64,000 bases of DNA from Chitinophagaceae bacterium IBVUCB2 (GCA_002127295.1 NFUV01000002.1:1178001-1242000), one strand, 5' to 3'. Numbered from the stretch's first letter, positions 55,610-63,311 are shown. Made by a program: numbers and translations. Notes: generated by a model from the sequence alone, not told the origin.

Positions 55610-56083
55610 ATGCATAAGGTTATTGTAAATTTTCATCAGGTTATTTCTAAAAAGGGGATTAATAAATTAGTAGGATTCAACAAAAGCTCAGAGCAAATCG
55701 AGGACATTGATATTATTAGTTTGAAATTCTGGTTGAGTGTTTTGCTTTACGATTGGTACACTTTCAAAGAATTTACAGGGGCACAAGTGTTTGATTTAAA
55801 TTTACCTATAAATATCCAGGCCAAATGGGGGGAATTAAAGTTTTATTTTACACAGACTCACATATCAAAACAAAAGTTAGAATTACTTTCAAATAATGAA
55901 GTTGGATTTCGATTGTCCAACAAGTTTTATTTATTGAATCCTAGTAATACCCAAATGGATGTCTTAATAGGGTATAAAGAAAAATTTAATAACATGGATC
56001 CAATCCTTGCTAAAATTGAGTATAAATTAATAGATAAGTCCAAATTTTATTCACCCATAATTTATACAGGCATGAAAAACTAA
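55610..56083 (+). CDS. unknown protein downstream of the restriction operon
   Basis: 157 residues, no signal peptide or membrane helix. Not recognised. Mixed alpha/beta pattern with many aromatic residues: LKFWLSVLLYDWYTFKEFTG, QAKWGELKFYFTQTHISKQK, VGFRLSNKFYLLN and ILAKIEYKLIDKSKFYS. Lower GC and more Lys/Asn/Ile than the hsd genes, which suggests recent acquisition. Preceded by hairpin module A and followed by GC-rich tandem repeats and module B. Confidence 0.65.
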   Translation: MHKVIVNFHQVISKKGINKLVGFNKSSEQIEDIDIISLKFWLSVLLYDWYTFKEFTGAQVFDLNLPINIQAKWGELKFYFTQTHISKQKLELLSNNEVGFRLSNKFYLLNPSNTQMDVLIGYKEKFNNMDPILAKIEYKLIDKSKFYSPIIYTGMKN

Positions 56084-56087
56084 TTTT

Positions 56088-56150
56088 TTCCGCCTTGGCG
56101 GGTGTTCCGCCCTGGCGGGTGTTCGCTAAAAACAACACGCCTCGGTGGGT
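56088..56150. repeat. GC-rich tandem repeat cluster
   Basis: Three degenerate units of the form CGCC(T/C)(T/C)GG(C/T)GGGTGTT near 56090, 56108 and 56139, each a small inverted repeat (CCGCC/GGCGG). The last two are separated by an AACAC-containing spacer that can pair with the GTGTT. They stand out in GC from the AT-rich surroundings. Confidence 0.6.
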
Positions 56151-56247
56151 GTTTTCTTCCACCAACCGAATAATGTAAGTGAACTAAATAATTCAACTAG
56201 CTTAATTACAGTGGTTGGTGAAAATACAAACACCAACCACGGCGTAA
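56151..56247 (+). repeat. hairpin module, copy B
   Basis: Begins with the block shared with copy A (GTTTTCTTCCACCAACCG) and ends with a perfect hairpin GTGGTTGGTG/CACCAACCAC (56211-56240). The hairpin loop AAAATACAAA is the same as in copy A, followed by GGCGTAAG. Distance between the shared blocks is 69 bases here and 72 in copy A. It lies 39 bases before the HNH gene. Confidence 0.6.
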
Positions 56248-56285
56248 GTCTCCACTGGGCTCTTCGTAAACGAACATATAATTTT

Positions 56286-56741
56286 ATGAAAAAGAAATTC
56301 GAAATAAAACTTCTACGCTCCATCAAAGTAGGTAAAGGCCTCATTAAACTAGTTAATAATCTCAGGTTAAACCGTAGAAAAGATAAAATAAGTAACAGGA
56401 AGCGTACAGCTTTAACAAAAAAACAAAGAGAGATCATATTGGCAAAAACTGATTCTCATTGTCATATGTGTGGAATAGAAATAGCACTTAATGGTTTTCA
56501 GGCTAATCATGTTAAGCCACATAGTACCGGGGGTAATCATGCTGAAAATAATTATTTACCAAGTTGTGCTACTTGCAATAAATTAAGGGCAAACTATTCC
56601 TCGGAAGAAATACAAGTAGTTTTAAAGTTGGGAGTTTGGGCAAAATCAAAAGTTCTCGATCGTTCAGACCTGGCAATGGAAATTGCAAATGAATTTGTAA
56701 AGCATGATATGAAATTAAGGAAGAGAAGAAAGAAAAATTAA
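56286..56741 (+). CDS. HNH endonuclease-domain protein
   Basis: 151 residues from the ATG at 56286; the frame is open back to 56145 but that part is the hairpin module. Basic N-terminus (KKKFEIKLLRSIKVGKG, then RLNRRKDKISNRKR). HNH core with zinc Cys: CHMCGIEIALNGFQANHVKP (HNH His), GGNHAENNYLPSCATCNKLR. A nuclease that probably cuts DNA nonspecifically or at a modified site; it could be a Mcr-like restriction enzyme, a homing-type nuclease or a toxin. A structured module stands in front of it. Function uncertain. Confidence 0.85.
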   Translation: MKKKFEIKLLRSIKVGKGLIKLVNNLRLNRRKDKISNRKRTALTKKQREIILAKTDSHCHMCGIEIALNGFQANHVKPHSTGGNHAENNYLPSCATCNKLRANYSSEEIQVVLKLGVWAKSKVLDRSDLAMEIANEFVKHDMKLRKRRKKN

Positions 56742-56752
56742 AAACTATTATT

Positions 56753-57127
56753 ATGTCAATAAGGAGCAACGCCATCCAGCGGTATGAAGAAAAATACGGG
56801 AAGATGGACAAACCAATATATACTTCCAAATATTACACATCTGAAGAGTCTTGGCCAAAAATTCCTGTTTGGTGGTTTCAGATTCCACCAAAAGCTTTAG
56901 ACGCAAGTAAATATAAGTTTGTGAATTTAATATGTGAGGCATCACCTGGTAAGAATGAATTCCATTATTTAAAAGTGCCAACAAAATATCTTCTGGACCA
57001 TATTGAGAAATTTCATAGAATTGGAGAGATAGTTAGCCTCTATTTATTAGCAGAATCAAAAAATATGTTTAATGAAGTAAGAGGCAAAGGGAAGGCTGAT
57101 TTTAAACCCTTTCTTGTAAAATACTAA
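56753..57127 (+). CDS. unknown small protein after the HNH gene
   Basis: 124 residues, 11 bases after the HNH stop, so likely co-transcribed. No signal. Pattern: ESWPKIPVWWFQIPPKAL, KYKFVNLICEASPGKNEFHY, LKVPTKYLLDHIEKFHRIGE, then VSLYLLAESKNMFNEVRGKG. The IPVWWFQIP and FHYLKVPTKYLLDH blocks look like a small beta/alpha domain seen beside nucleases, but I cannot name it. Possible partner or immunity protein of the HNH nuclease, by position only. Confidence 0.65.
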   Translation: MSIRSNAIQRYEEKYGKMDKPIYTSKYYTSEESWPKIPVWWFQIPPKALDASKYKFVNLICEASPGKNEFHYLKVPTKYLLDHIEKFHRIGEIVSLYLLAESKNMFNEVRGKGKADFKPFLVKY

Positions 57128-57150
57128 ATGCTGCCGAAATGTAACTGATA

Positions 57151-57206
57151 AAAAATTTAATCTATGCAATGGGAAATTAAAAAAGAAGTTGTAACAGATG
57201 AACAGG
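57151..57206 (+). repeat. 56-bp direct repeat, copy 1
   Basis: Nearly identical to 57258-57313 (two mismatches seen), 107 bases apart. It contains the RBS region and first codons of the following gene. Confidence 0.85.
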
Positions 57207-57259
57207 GTATAAAAGGGTTGCCAACCTTCCGAAGGTTGGCAACCCTTTCCAAAAACTAA
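57164..57259 (+). pseudogene. truncated duplicate of the 78-residue gene
   Basis: Reads MQWEIKKEVVTDEQG, as at the start of the full gene at 57271, then runs into the palindrome and a TAA at 57257-57259 (31 codons). It is a broken copy, or a short leader peptide created by the duplication. Confidence 0.65.
57212..57248. repeat. 17-bp-arm palindrome
   Basis: AAAGGGTTGCCAACCTT and its exact inverse around CCG. It is REP-like: a perfect GC-rich palindrome between two direct repeats. It would also fold into a strong RNA hairpin, without a T run. Confidence 0.75.
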
Positions 57260-57313
57260 AAATTTAATCTATGCAATGGGAAATTAAAAAAGGAGTTGTA
57301 ACAGATGAACAAG
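57258..57313 (+). repeat. 56-bp direct repeat, copy 2
   Basis: Second copy of the repeat, forming the start of the intact gene at 57271. Confidence 0.85.
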
Positions 57314-57507
57314 GTGAAATAGTTTGTTTGCTATCTGAAACTGCCAGTGATTATCATATTGCTTTAATCAAAAATGCCGCCATCATGTTTGATGCCATTA
57401 CCAGGCATAACCGGAGTGTAGAAAATACAAGACTACCCAGGGATCCCAAAAAACAGTATGAAGAGTTTAAGAAGATAGAAGAAAAGATCAAAGCCGAGAT
57501 GGGATAA
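57271..57507 (+). CDS. unknown small cytosolic protein
   Basis: 78 residues: MQWEIKKGVVTDEQG, then EIVCLLSETASDYHIALIKN, FDAITRHNRSVENTRLPRD, and a charged helix at the C-terminus (KKQYEEFKKIEEKIKAEMG). A strand-turn-strand opening followed by helices. I do not recognise the family. Its first 45 bases are duplicated upstream with a palindrome between. It faces the next gene, seven bases apart. Confidence 0.65.
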   Translation: MQWEIKKGVVTDEQGEIVCLLSETASDYHIALIKNAAIMFDAITRHNRSVENTRLPRDPKKQYEEFKKIEEKIKAEMG

Positions 57508-57513
57508 AAGGTT

Positions 57514-58560
57514 TTATACCGACTTTCTGAATTCAAAGGTTATATAATATCCCACGTTATACTCAAATTTTTTTAACTCCAACCGTACTGTGTTTTTATA
57601 ACCCTTTCCGTTAACATCGGTTTTCTGCTGGTCGTAGTACCACCATTTTTCATCTTCTTTACTGCGTGTTTCAAATCGCTGATGACTTATGCTGGTCTTA
57701 CATTGTTCAATTTCAGCAGCCAGTTCGTTGAACCGGCGTTTTGCAGATTCATAATCTTTAACATAGAGGCTGATAGTATATTGGTTCCATAAATTATCTG
57801 TAACATATTCGATCTTCGGAAATGCAAAATCGCTGAAATACACAATGGAAGAATAAGTAGGTTTCCATTTTTCATTCTGCAACAGATCTTTCCGTATACC
57901 GGTGAAGTTATCTTTAGAATACTCCATTAATGCCTGCACCAGTGGTAGAATGCGACTGTAATGATTTTTATTAGCAGGAGCAACAGCCGGTGCATTTTTC
58001 ATAACGCCTTTCTGTGCATTGGCCTTATTATGAAAAAGGCGTACCGCTACGATATTTGATTTAGCATCCGGCAGCAGCATGAGCTCAATAGTAATAAAAC
58101 TATCCGCTACGGCTTTGCTAATCTGGAAACTGGTATACAAATCAAATCCCTGTTTTACAGTTGAGTCTTGCGCAAAAGGTTTTGCACAGCCACGGATCTT
58201 ATTTTTTATAACGGTATAATATTGCCGGGCCTCCTGTATAGTAGCAAAGGATGAAGTGGCAATATAGTAGGGAAGGGTAGCAGCCGTTTTTTGAAGGTGG
58301 GGATATACAACACCTGTTTGAATAAATCTTTTTGCAAAACCCAAAGCCGGCAGCGTAGTACTGTAACTAAGAGAAACACTTCCCTGCTGTTCATTATAGC
58401 GGTAATTCAAAAATCCATCTTTGCTATTCTTGAGGATCAATTGCAGGCTATCACAAAATGGATCGGCAGGTATGATCTTCTTTGGATTATTGCCGGTTTG
58501 TGCTACCAATGCTGTATAAGCAAAAAGAAAAACAAAACAAGTGCTGAATAAATTTTTCAT
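57514..58560 (-). CDS. secreted protein, unknown
   Basis: 348 residues with a signal peptide (KNLFSTCFVFLFAYTALVAQ). The mature part contains two similar-looking halves: CDSLQLILKNSKDGFLNYRY with IATSSFATIQEARQYYTVIK, and LVQALMEYSKDNFTGIRKDL with ISLYVKDYESAKRRFNELAA. This suggests an internal repeat of an alpha/beta domain. Ends with NVGYYITFEFRKSV. No known family. Periplasmic by inference. Confidence 0.75.
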   Translation of the reverse strand: MKNLFSTCFVFLFAYTALVAQTGNNPKKIIPADPFCDSLQLILKNSKDGFLNYRYNEQQGSVSLSYSTTLPALGFAKRFIQTGVVYPHLQKTAATLPYYIATSSFATIQEARQYYTVIKNKIRGCAKPFAQDSTVKQGFDLYTSFQISKAVADSFITIELMLLPDAKSNIVAVRLFHNKANAQKGVMKNAPAVAPANKNHYSRILPLVQALMEYSKDNFTGIRKDLLQNEKWKPTYSSIVYFSDFAFPKIEYVTDNLWNQYTISLYVKDYESAKRRFNELAAEIEQCKTSISHQRFETRSKEDEKWWYYDQQKTDVNGKGYKNTVRLELKKFEYNVGYYITFEFRKSV

Positions 58561-58672
58561 ATTGGCCTAAAGATAACGGCGAACTTTCATATACGAATAC
58601 CTGCCAGCGGGTATAAAAGAATAGGAAATGGCGGAAGTAGATTTATTAAAATTTCTGCCTTAGTTTTACCCC

Positions 58673-58924
58673 ATGTCAGATCAACATAAAATTGAAATAC
58701 TGCGAATACTCAGTGAAGATGCTGTTGATGGCAAAGCGGTGCGATATAGTTTTAATACTCTCTCCAAAAATATTGGTATTACCAAAGATGAAATTGATGG
58801 TTGCCTGGCAGAGCTTTTGAAAGCAAGGTTTGTGGCGCAATATGCCAAGAAAGGAGTGGATAGTTTTACGGTTGAAATTAAACCTGCGGGGTTGGATGCA
58901 GTATTGGATGGATCGTTTGGTTAG
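58673..58924 (+). CDS. small winged-helix-like protein
   Basis: 83 residues. HKIEILRILSEDAVDGKAVR, then SFNTLSKNIGITKDEIDGCL and AELLKARFVAQYAKKGVDSF look like three helices and a wing, as in small DNA-binding proteins. FTVEIKPAGLDAVL closes it. No signal. The ATG follows a TAGTTTTA, a one-mismatch -7 box. Function unknown. Confidence 0.6.
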   Translation: MSDQHKIEILRILSEDAVDGKAVRYSFNTLSKNIGITKDEIDGCLAELLKARFVAQYAKKGVDSFTVEIKPAGLDAVLDGSFG

Positions 58925-59009
58925 CATTGCAAAAGGTAAATAGTGAGATGGCTCCTGCGTCGGTATGACAAGATTCCGTGTGCTGATGCAACAACTTACA
59001 TTTAAAAAA

Positions 59010-59048
59010 GCTCAGTAGCGAACAGAACGTACAAGAGTGCGACGCAAC
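59010..59048 (+). repeat. dispersed intergenic repeat, copy 2
   Basis: GCTCAGTA, 11 variable bases and GTACAAGAGTGCGACGCAAC, the same layout as 37623-37661. It lies after the small winged-helix gene and before the convergent AI-2E-type transporter gene. Confidence 0.7.
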
Positions 59049-59083
59049 TGGGATGCCCATAGAACTGAAAGCCGGCAAACAAA

Positions 59084-60304
59084 TTATTTCTCCGGTTCTT
59101 TAGTTTTTTCTTCAATTACCGTTTCTTCTTTCTTGCCTGTGTATAATTCTTTAACAACTGTCATTAATACTACCAATATCGGCGTGGCTAATACAACTCC
59201 CCAGCCACCACTGAGTGCTCCCATTATCATTTGAAAGAAAAGCAGCAGGGCTGCCGGAGTATCGAGCATTCTTTTTTGTATGGCGGGTGTGATGATATTG
59301 CTTTCTACCAGTTGTACAAAAAAGTACAATATAAATATCCATAATGCCATTTGCGGGCCTTGTAAAAAACCAACCATGATGGCGGGTATGAGTGCTATGA
59401 TGGGCCCGAAGTTGGGAATGAAGGTCATTAACCCGGCAATGATGGCGAGTATAAGCCAGAGATCGACCCCGATAATTAATAACCCGATGGCAGTGAGTGC
59501 AAAAGTGATGAGCACACTATACACCGTTCCTTTAAACCATTTTTTTAGATTGAGCCCGGTTTTTTCCATGGTCTTTCTTCCTTTATCCTGTGCGGATGCT
59601 GGTAACAGGCTGACCATGCCATTTACATATTCCCGTGGTACTGCGGCGAGGAAGATGCCGAGAAAAAAGATAGCATACAGATCGCCCAGCAATCCGAACG
59701 TTGAAGAAAATAAGCTTTTTAATATAGAAGATAAACCATCACCGCCGGATGATGGTGGTGCTTCCGGTTGTGCTGTTGTAGTTGGTTGTTGATTTTGCTT
59801 TGATGAATCGGTCACACTGTTTTGCTGATTGTTTTTTGAAGTGTCGGCACCGGCCTGGCTGGTAGTTGTTGCTGCGGCACTGTCTTTCTTTTCTCCTTCG
59901 CTCCACCCGGCTGTATATTTTCCTACTAATTTTTTTACAAAGGGTGATGCATCTACCGCAGCACCAATTCGTTTTTTCATTTCGGGAAGTTGCTGCACCA
60001 TTTCTTTTGCCTGGCCCTGCACTTTTGCACCTATGAGCCAGCCAAGTCCAATGAGTATGATCAATGTGATGATGATGGACATGCCATAGCAGAGCATATC
60101 TTTCCAGCCGGTCCATTTTTTTATTTTATCGGCGATCATCCGCAAGTACACCGCCAGTACAATACCTGCCATCAGCAATAATGATATCTGGAACGTATAA
60201 ATAAAAATACCGGTAACTAACAGGCAGAATATTACAATGCCCATTACGGTCCATGTTTTTGTATGTATGGACGCTTCAGTTTTTTTAGTTCCAAATAATG
60301 ACAC
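59084..60304 (-). CDS. AI-2E family (PerM-like) membrane transporter
   Basis: 406 residues from a GTG, seven to eight membrane helices. N-terminal helices (VMGIVIFCLLVTGIFIYTFQ, LLLMAGIVLAVYL). A Ser/Thr/Gln-rich loop lies between about 140 and 200 (SQAGADTSKNNQQNSVTDSS). The C-terminal family core is GLLIIGVDLWLILAIIAGLM, FIPNFGPIIALIPAIMVGFL and GGWGVVLATPILVVLMTV. The family includes autoinducer-2 exporters and Na+/H+ antiporters, so the substrate is unknown. The low-complexity loop is unusual in length. Confidence 0.9.
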   Translation of the reverse strand: MSLFGTKKTEASIHTKTWTVMGIVIFCLLVTGIFIYTFQISLLLMAGIVLAVYLRMIADKIKKWTGWKDMLCYGMSIIITLIILIGLGWLIGAKVQGQAKEMVQQLPEMKKRIGAAVDASPFVKKLVGKYTAGWSEGEKKDSAAATTTSQAGADTSKNNQQNSVTDSSKQNQQPTTTAQPEAPPSSGGDGLSSILKSLFSSTFGLLGDLYAIFFLGIFLAAVPREYVNGMVSLLPASAQDKGRKTMEKTGLNLKKWFKGTVYSVLITFALTAIGLLIIGVDLWLILAIIAGLMTFIPNFGPIIALIPAIMVGFLQGPQMALWIFILYFFVQLVESNIITPAIQKRMLDTPAALLLFFQMIMGALSGGWGVVLATPILVVLMTVVKELYTGKKEETVIEEKTKEPEK

Positions 60305-60393
60305 GGCGGCTATTTTAATGATTGAATTGCGTACAAATTAAGGATTTGACCTCAATATTTGTTTTTGCGATACCAATTGTATGGGAGAGATGA

Positions 60394-60603
60394 TCAGAAT
60401 ATTTTGCCCTTGATGGCTACTTGCAATTTTTCAATATCCTCATTCAGGGTTTTAATAGCGGCAGCATCCCCATTTTTTAGAAGCATGGCTGCAGTGAGTT
60501 GTTTTGTTTTGCTGGCTAATTCCTCAATTAACTGGGATTCATTTAAGGTATCCAAATACTCGTTGGTGATTACGGAATTATCCGCACTATTACCCTGTTG
60601 CAT
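60394..60603 (-). CDS. small helical protein, unknown
   Basis: 69 residues. Acidic N-terminus, then NESQLIEELASKTKQLTAAM and IKTLNEDIEKLQVAIKGKIF, two helices with heptad-like spacing. No signal. It is weak evidence, but the composition is protein-like and the frame has an ATG. Could be a small coiled-coil regulator. Confidence 0.5.
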   Translation of the reverse strand: MQQGNSADNSVITNEYLDTLNESQLIEELASKTKQLTAAMLLKNGDAAAIKTLNEDIEKLQVAIKGKIF

Positions 60604-60736
60604 AAAATGTTGTTTAAGAAACCCTGTACCAGATGTGATCGGCCTTTAGCCCGAAGATTTGAATCGGATGGAGAGTAGATATTATTTAAGATATGTTTAT
60701 AAAGGGTATAAACCAAATAATATGCCATACCGGTAG

Positions 60737-60898
60737 ATACTTTATCTACTATACATATTGAGTCAGCTGAATGTGGGCAATAACAATCTTAAAGACTTCT
60801 CCACAAGATCTGTATACAATTTACAAACTGTACAATACCCTGCGGGTGGTATACATTTTGCCGATGCATTTGCTAACTTGAGTGGTATTACCTGTTAA
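60737..60898 (+). pseudogene. leucine-rich-repeat gene remnant
   Basis: No start codon of its own, but in one frame the translation reads LSQLNVGNNNLKDFSTRSVY, then LQTVQYPAGGIHFADAFANL and a TAA. LxxLxVxxNxL is the leucine-rich repeat pattern of surface proteins of this phylum. It looks like the 3' end of a larger gene whose 5' part is lost. The stop lies ten bases before the MORN gene start. Confidence 0.4.
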
Positions 60899-60908
60899 CA
60901 TCATTTAT

Positions 60909-62876
60909 ATGCAAGCTAAGAATGTACTGCTGATCATTTTATTGTTCCTGTTCCAGGCAATGGCGGCGCAAGATGGTAAACTATCATGGTATTACCCGAA
61001 ACTTACAGATGTGAATCCACAACAAACTATTAAGAAGGGTAGTAGTATACTCAATACACATGCTGTTGCTGGATGCGTAACCGGTAATTGCAAAACAGGC
61101 ACCGGCGAATACCTGAAAGCTACTGTTGCAGATGATCCTAAACAGGATGCCTCGGGCATTTTCACCGGTATGAATCTTACATTGTACAAAGGCAAGTTTA
61201 GTAATGACGGGAAAAATTTTGAAGGCACTGTTTATACACAAAAAGTTTATTATGACCTGGTATATAAAAAAGATGATCCTAAGCTGATTCCCAAAACGAA
61301 GTATGATATCAGTGAAGAAAGTTTTTGGAAGCCGGGTGAAGTTGCCAGCGGAATGATGGAATCCGCAGGATCGGCCGGCTACAAATGGCATGGCTGGATG
61401 GAAACGGCGACCAAACCGGGAACTGTTATTGCAGCGGGGCAACCCAATTCTTTCAAAGCTCATTTCATCAGCGATAAAGCACATGTAAAAATAAAATATG
61501 CTGCAGGTGGTGCATATACAGAAGTGGAAGGACGGGCATTAACCAATGGTGACATACTGGGCGGTCGTATTCATTTTTCTGACGGCAGTGTATACGAAGG
61601 TTTTTTACAAAAAGGCAAACGCTTTGGTCCGGGCCGTTATATTTTAAAAGATGGAAAAAAAGAAGAGGGTATATGGATGCTGGATTCGTTGGCGATGCCA
61701 ATGGTTGTTAATCTTCCTAAAGATCTATTTGAACCGGTAACAGGTGTGCCCGTTATTGCAGCAATTGCTTATGGTGGATATCCTACCCTGGAATTTATGG
61801 ATGCAGGAAATGGATGGGTATATTCATTTTATACCAATGCTCTTTACATGGGAAAAATGGAGAACGGGAAATTAGACGGACCGGGTTTTATGTTTACTAA
61901 TTCTGAAGGCCGTGTATTCCGTACCGGCAATTTTAAAGATGGCAAGTTAGTTTCAGGTATGAAAGTGAGAGATGATAAGTATACGTATGGTGGTGAGTAC
62001 ACGACAGTAATAACCGGAAATTTTAAGGATGACCAGTTGATACCATCTTGTTCAAAACTGATCCGGTATGATGCCATGGGAAAACCTGTAAGAATGATAG
62101 AAGGTTTTATTTACCCGAGTAAGAATTTTAATAAGGAATTTGCTGATGGCTGGGCTTATGTGAACGATTGGGAAGGCAAAAGAGATCCTGCCAACCTGCA
62201 ATACTTGTATAACGGTGAAGATTATCTTAACATGAGCGGACAACCCAACTATGTAAGCTGGTTTACGAAAGGATTAAAAGAATCGGAAACTGCTACCTAT
62301 TGTTTTTCTTCTATGAAAGCACAGGCTGCTCCTATACTTGCTATGATGAAATACCGGCACGACTCCGTAGTAGTGGTGGCAAGCAAACGGGATGCAGATA
62401 TTGCAGCTAATAAAGCAGCCTGGGCAAAAAGAGAAGTGGATAGAAAAGCGGCTTGCGATATAGAAAAAGGTAGATATGATTTTAAACAGGGAGATTATTA
62501 TCAAATAGGTGAAGGATTCGATCCGGCAACTTTTATGATAGCAGGAACTGTTGACTGTATACTTAAACGCTACCTTGTATTGAAACGAAGCTGGGTGCAA
62601 ACCACCAGCAAAAAAGGTTACTGGCAATTATCAACTCCCTATCTGTCGGGAGAAGAAATAAAAAAGTATAAAAAGATTGGTGCCAACTTTAGCATCTGCA
62701 CAAAGTGTAATGGTGCTGGTGCAATACCTGTAACTGAATATCATGAAGTGGGAGGTGACTCCGGTTACACAGCAGTGGGTGGTGGATGGGCTGTAAAAAA
62801 TCCAGAAACCTATTGGAAGGTGGAGGCCTGGCATCAGTGTAAAGTTTGTTCCGGCAAAGGATTTATTGGTAAATGA
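60909..62876 (+). CDS. secreted MORN-repeat protein with two CxxCxGxG motifs
   Basis: 655 residues from the ATG at 60909 (signal peptide KNVLLIILLFLFQAMAAQ); an upstream start at 60882 is inside the LRR remnant. Several MORN-like units are visible, e.g. GGRIHFSDGSVYEGFLQKGK with GPGRYILKDGKKEEGIW, and LYMGKMENGKLDGPGFMFTN with RTGNFKDGKLV. The C-terminus has CTKCNGAGAIP and CKVCSGKGFIG, a DnaJ-like zinc ribbon of two pairs. The charged segment before it (KREVDRKAACDIEKGRYDF) is helical. Function unknown; exported by inference. Confidence 0.75.
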   Translation: MQAKNVLLIILLFLFQAMAAQDGKLSWYYPKLTDVNPQQTIKKGSSILNTHAVAGCVTGNCKTGTGEYLKATVADDPKQDASGIFTGMNLTLYKGKFSNDGKNFEGTVYTQKVYYDLVYKKDDPKLIPKTKYDISEESFWKPGEVASGMMESAGSAGYKWHGWMETATKPGTVIAAGQPNSFKAHFISDKAHVKIKYAAGGAYTEVEGRALTNGDILGGRIHFSDGSVYEGFLQKGKRFGPGRYILKDGKKEEGIWMLDSLAMPMVVNLPKDLFEPVTGVPVIAAIAYGGYPTLEFMDAGNGWVYSFYTNALYMGKMENGKLDGPGFMFTNSEGRVFRTGNFKDGKLVSGMKVRDDKYTYGGEYTTVITGNFKDDQLIPSCSKLIRYDAMGKPVRMIEGFIYPSKNFNKEFADGWAYVNDWEGKRDPANLQYLYNGEDYLNMSGQPNYVSWFTKGLKESETATYCFSSMKAQAAPILAMMKYRHDSVVVVASKRDADIAANKAAWAKREVDRKAACDIEKGRYDFKQGDYYQIGEGFDPATFMIAGTVDCILKRYLVLKRSWVQTTSKKGYWQLSTPYLSGEEIKKYKKIGANFSICTKCNGAGAIPVTEYHEVGGDSGYTAVGGGWAVKNPETYWKVEAWHQCKVCSGKGFIGK

Positions 62877-62930
62877 TCATAGGAGAAGCATCCTTTATTT
62901 AATTTCAACCACAACATATTTGTTATAAAG

Positions 62931-63311
62931 ATGTGGTACGAGTTCCTCAATATCTTCTTCTTTGTTTTTCATACAGCGTTTACACTGTTCAATATAGTGG
63001 GCTGGGCTTTTCCCAAAACAAGAAAGCTGCATTTGATTACAATACTGCTGACAGCCTTCTCCTGGTTTGTGCTGGGCATATGGTATGGCTGGGGTTATTG
63101 TGCCTGTACTGACTGGCACTGGCAGGTAAGAGAAGCATTGGGATATAATGACCGGTCTGATTCTTATATCCATTTTCTGATACTGCATGTTACCGGAAAA
63201 AATTTCAGTAAACAATTAGTAGATACAGTTACTGTCAGCATCTTTTTAGTTACGGCTGTACTGAGTATATGGCTGAATATAAGAGATTGGAGAAAGAAGG
63301 AGAGGGGATGA
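62931..63311 (+). CDS. DUF2784 family membrane protein
   Basis: 126 residues, about four membrane helices: FLNIFFFVFHTAFTLFNIVG, LHLITILLTAFSWFVLGIWY, then a conserved loop WGYCACTDWHWQVREALGYN, and TVSIFLVTAVLSIWLNIRDW. DUF2784 proteins have the same WGYCxCTDWHWQV-type loop. Role unknown. Confidence 0.85.
   Translation: MWYEFLNIFFFVFHTAFTLFNIVGWAFPKTRKLHLITILLTAFSWFVLGIWYGWGYCACTDWHWQVREALGYNDRSDSYIHFLILHVTGKNFSKQLVDTVTVSIFLVTAVLSIWLNIRDWRKKERG

Noticed and set aside
56145-56285. Longer N-terminus for the HNH protein starting at a GTG
   Set aside because: This part is the hairpin module, which is shared with copy A where the frame is closed by stops; the ATG at 56286 begins the basic, protein-like sequence.
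56286-56741. IscB/HEARO-type RNA-guided nuclease because a structured module precedes an HNH protein
   Set aside because: The protein is only 151 residues with no RuvC segments or PLMP-like start, so it cannot be IscB; the module is far shorter than known omega RNAs.
57212-57248. CRISPR-like repeat or transcription terminator
   Set aside because: A single palindrome with no repeat-spacer series and no T run; a REP-like element fits better.
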